Shown here: positions 24,194 through 25,637 of the stretch, in pieces
How the letters are laid out: each line of letters opens with the position of its first letter
Numbering within the stretch: the stretch's first letter is position 1
Assembly (NCBI GenBank): GCA_001643475.1
Contig: LXTK01000224.1
Location: 1-25,637 of the forward strand
Source: Proteobacteria bacterium SPGG2
GTDB lineage: Bacteria; Pseudomonadota; Gammaproteobacteria; Acidiferrobacterales; SPGG2
Reading direction: 5' to 3'
Length of the DNA stretch: 25,637 nt
Translations under genes and position numbers: made by a program
Notes under the pieces: model-generated
Databases searched by the model: none
What the model was told of the DNA's origin: nothing
What the model saw: the letters and a program-made list of their open reading frames with translations, nothing else

Positions 24194-25213
24194 ATGTCCT
24201 TGGGACCCGTGATGTTCGACTTGGCTGGAACGACGCTGACGGCAGCCGAGCGTGAGCGATTACTGAACCCGTTGACGGGCGGCGTTATCCTTTTTGACCG
24301 CAATTATGAGTCGCTTGATCAGCTCGAGGCATTAACGAACGAGATCCATGGCCTGCGCGATCCACAATTACTGATCGCAGTGGACCAAGAAGGTGGGCGC
24401 GTTCAACGGTTCCGCAAAGACTTCACGTGCCTCCCACCAGCTAGAGGCCTGGGCATGCTTTACGACAAAGATCGTGACCACGCCAAGCAACTCGCAGAGA
24501 CCTGCGGTTGGGTGATGGCAACTGAATTACGGTCGGTGGGAGCAGATTTTAGCTTCGTGCCGGTGCTGGACCTAGATCGGGATATAAGTACAGTAATTGG
24601 CGATCGGGCATTTCATAAAGACCCTGATATAGTCGCAGATATCGCCCATGCCTACACGAATGGCATGAAACGCGCCGGTATGGCATCGACAGGCAAACAT
24701 TTTCCTGGCCACGGCAGTGTAGAAGGTGACTCTCACTTGATGTTACCTGTCGATGAACGCGACTACGCAGACATCTACAACGAGGACATAGTCACCTTTG
24801 AACAGATGATTCACTATGGGCTGGCGGCCATCATGACCGCCCACGTCACTTACCCTCGTGTTGATTCACAGCCGGCCGGTTTTTCGGCCGTTTGGATTAA
24901 AGACATCCTGCGCAAACGACTCCAGTTTCAGGGGGCGGTGTTCAGTGACGACTTGTCGATGGCAGCGGCCGATATCGCGGACAGCGCTTCTGATCGAGCA
25001 CGGGCGGCACTTGGGGCCGGGTGTGACATGGTGATTATTTGTAACGATACTACGGCCACGGATGAAATTTTAGATAAGCTCGAATCACACGACGAGCCGG
25101 CCGCGCATATACGGCTAGCACGCATGCATGGCCACGGCAGAATAGGGCGCCAAGACCTACTAGCGGATAGCAGTTATCAGCAGGCTCGCGAGAGCGTGCT
25201 TAGTGTCGCCTAG
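24194..25213 (+). CDS. nagZ: Beta-N-acetylhexosaminidase NagZ
   Basis: 339 residues, glycoside hydrolase family 3. Landmarks are IAVDQEGGRVQRFR, the KHFPGHG loop (168-174) with GDSH (D179, H181) that supplies the mobile acid/base pair, and the nucleophile region FSDDLSM (about 250-256). NagZ removes N-acetylglucosamine from anhydromuropeptides in the cytosol; no signal peptide is present. It pairs with the upstream YkuD-domain gene. The stop is followed by a short hairpin and the broken speD. Confidence 0.95.
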   Translation: MSLGPVMFDLAGTTLTAAERERLLNPLTGGVILFDRNYESLDQLEALTNEIHGLRDPQLLIAVDQEGGRVQRFRKDFTCLPPARGLGMLYDKDRDHAKQLAETCGWVMATELRSVGADFSFVPVLDLDRDISTVIGDRAFHKDPDIVADIAHAYTNGMKRAGMASTGKHFPGHGSVEGDSHLMLPVDERDYADIYNEDIVTFEQMIHYGLAAIMTAHVTYPRVDSQPAGFSAVWIKDILRKRLQFQGAVFSDDLSMAAADIADSASDRARAALGAGCDMVIICNDTTATDEILDKLESHDEPAAHIRLARMHGHGRIGRQDLLADSSYQQARESVLSVA

Positions 25214-25233
25214 CAGTATACAATAGAGGCCCA

Positions 25234-25251
25234 CGCCGGCCAGGGCCGGCG
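25234..25251 (+). other. Short GC-rich hairpin between nagZ and the speD remnant
   Basis: CGCCGGC (25234-25240) and GCCGGCG (25245-25251) form a perfect 7-bp stem with a 4-base loop, 32 bases before the speD GTG. There is no T-run. It may be a weak terminator for nagZ or part of the old speD leader. Confidence 0.45.
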
Positions 25252-25282
25252 AAACCGGCTACGAACCTGGTGGAGATTGATC

Positions 25283-25477
25283 GTGGAACGGATCCGGCCC
25301 AAAAAGGTGAGACTTGAAAGCTTCAACAACCTCACCAAATCGCTAAGCTTCAATATCTACGACATCTGTTACGCCAAGAGTGAGGCGTCGCAAACCGAGT
25401 ATATTGCCTATATCGACGAGGCATACAATTCGACCTATAGATTATTAATTCTAATGCATACTATAAAAAATAATTGA
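25283..25477 (+). pseudogene. speD: Truncated S-adenosylmethionine decarboxylase (speD remnant)
   Basis: From GTG 25283 (GGAG seven bases upstream) the frame encodes 64 residues. The first ~50 match the N-terminus of Escherichia-type SpeD: FNNLTKSLSFNIYDICYAK and YIAYIDEAYNS. After about 25432 the family sequence (RLTEIL...IGANILNIARQDY) disappears, and the frame runs through AT-rich DNA to a stop at 25475-25477. Full SpeD is about 264 residues; the self-cleavage serine that makes the pyruvoyl group, and all later catalytic residues, are lost. The promoter-proximal part is still perfect, so the break is probably fairly recent. The gene product cannot be an active decarboxylase. Confidence 0.85.
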
Positions 25478-25583
25478 TTGATTCCATGATTTTGTACGAT
25501 CAGAATGTGTTTTGCCATTTTTTGCAGATAGGTATCGGCGATATTAACCGTCGGTATGAGTCGACCAACCTTGAGGTATTAAC

Positions 25584-25637
25584 ATGGGAAGACGATCCGG
25601 TGGAAGACAAGCGAAAATTGCGCTGCGAAAAGCAGCC
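25584..25637 (+). CDS. Start of a trimethylamine methyltransferase (MttB) family protein (partial, runs off window)
   Basis: ATG 25584 is preceded by GAGGT at a good distance (25573-25577). The 18 visible residues, MGRRSGGRQAKIALRKAA, resemble the arginine/glycine-rich N-terminus common in proteobacterial MttB-family methyltransferases (pattern M-RRSGGR-ARKALR-A). These are corrinoid-dependent enzymes that demethylate trimethylamine or, in the many members without pyrrolysine, other quaternary amines such as glycine betaine. With so little sequence the call is tentative, and pyrrolysine cannot be judged. Confidence 0.5.
   Translation, partial: MGRRSGGRQAKIALRKAA

Noticed and set aside
25214..25282. 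SAM or polyamine riboswitch before speD
   Set aside because: Only one 7-bp hairpin is visible, with no known riboswitch core that I can recognise.
25283..25477. A genuine short SpeD variant
   Set aside because: The frame stops before the self-cleavage serine and loses family similarity abruptly in AT-rich DNA, which fits truncation and not a functional short form.
1..25637. tRNA, rRNA, phage or anti-phage defence genes
   Set aside because: I looked through the gaps and coding regions and saw no cloverleaf, rRNA segment, phage structural gene, integrase or known defence gene.

Overview
The window looks like chromosomal DNA of a gammaproteobacterium. The main reason is the order surE-pcm-nlpD-rpoS (10928-14257), which is the standard gammaproteobacterial rpoS neighbourhood. 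An Escherichia-type SpeD N-terminus, RlmD, NagZ and a cofactor-independent-mutase-like gene next to recJ agree with this. Exact taxonomy cannot be read from the window; the tungstate uptake system and the MttB-like start at the right edge would suit an environmental, metabolically versatile lineage. All genes from 4589 rightwards are on the + strand except one Mth938-like gene and one doubtful small ORF; the left part (324-4334) is on the - strand.

Layout. Positions 1-81 are the tail of an unrecognised gene, followed by a GC-rich hairpin and a gene-poor stretch that holds a decayed transposase fragment (324-476, -). Next come a DUF6494 small protein, a membrane histidine kinase and an NtrC-class response regulator, all on the - strand. 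Divergent from the regulator is a tungstate/molybdenum-cofactor cluster: two tandem TupA binding proteins, TupB permease, TupC ATPase, MobA, MobB, MoeA and MoaB. The gap between regulator and tupA holds a full sigma-54 promoter (TGGCAC-N5-TTGCT) and two matching palindromes 32 bp apart, upstream at enhancer distance. This makes a self-contained regulatory module in which the two-component system very probably switches tungstate uptake and cofactor assembly.

From 10928 the window is mostly housekeeping: surE-pcm-nlpD-rpoS, a convergent Mth938-like gene, hom and thrC (threonine synthesis), a secreted protein of unknown function, a COG4255-like gene with recJ, a PolB-like 3'-5' exonuclease, rlmD, a cytosolic YkuD-domain enzyme with nagZ (probably peptidoglycan recycling), a truncated speD, and the first 18 codons of an MttB-family methyltransferase.

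Five intergenic gaps (after moeA, rpoS, hom, recJ and the exonuclease gene) contain short sequences with a 7-bp period, most with complementary left and right arms. They look like one family of heptad-repeat hairpins. The most interesting points are the sigma-54/tungstate module, the speD break next to mttB, the heptad hairpins, and the YkuD enzyme without a signal peptide beside nagZ.
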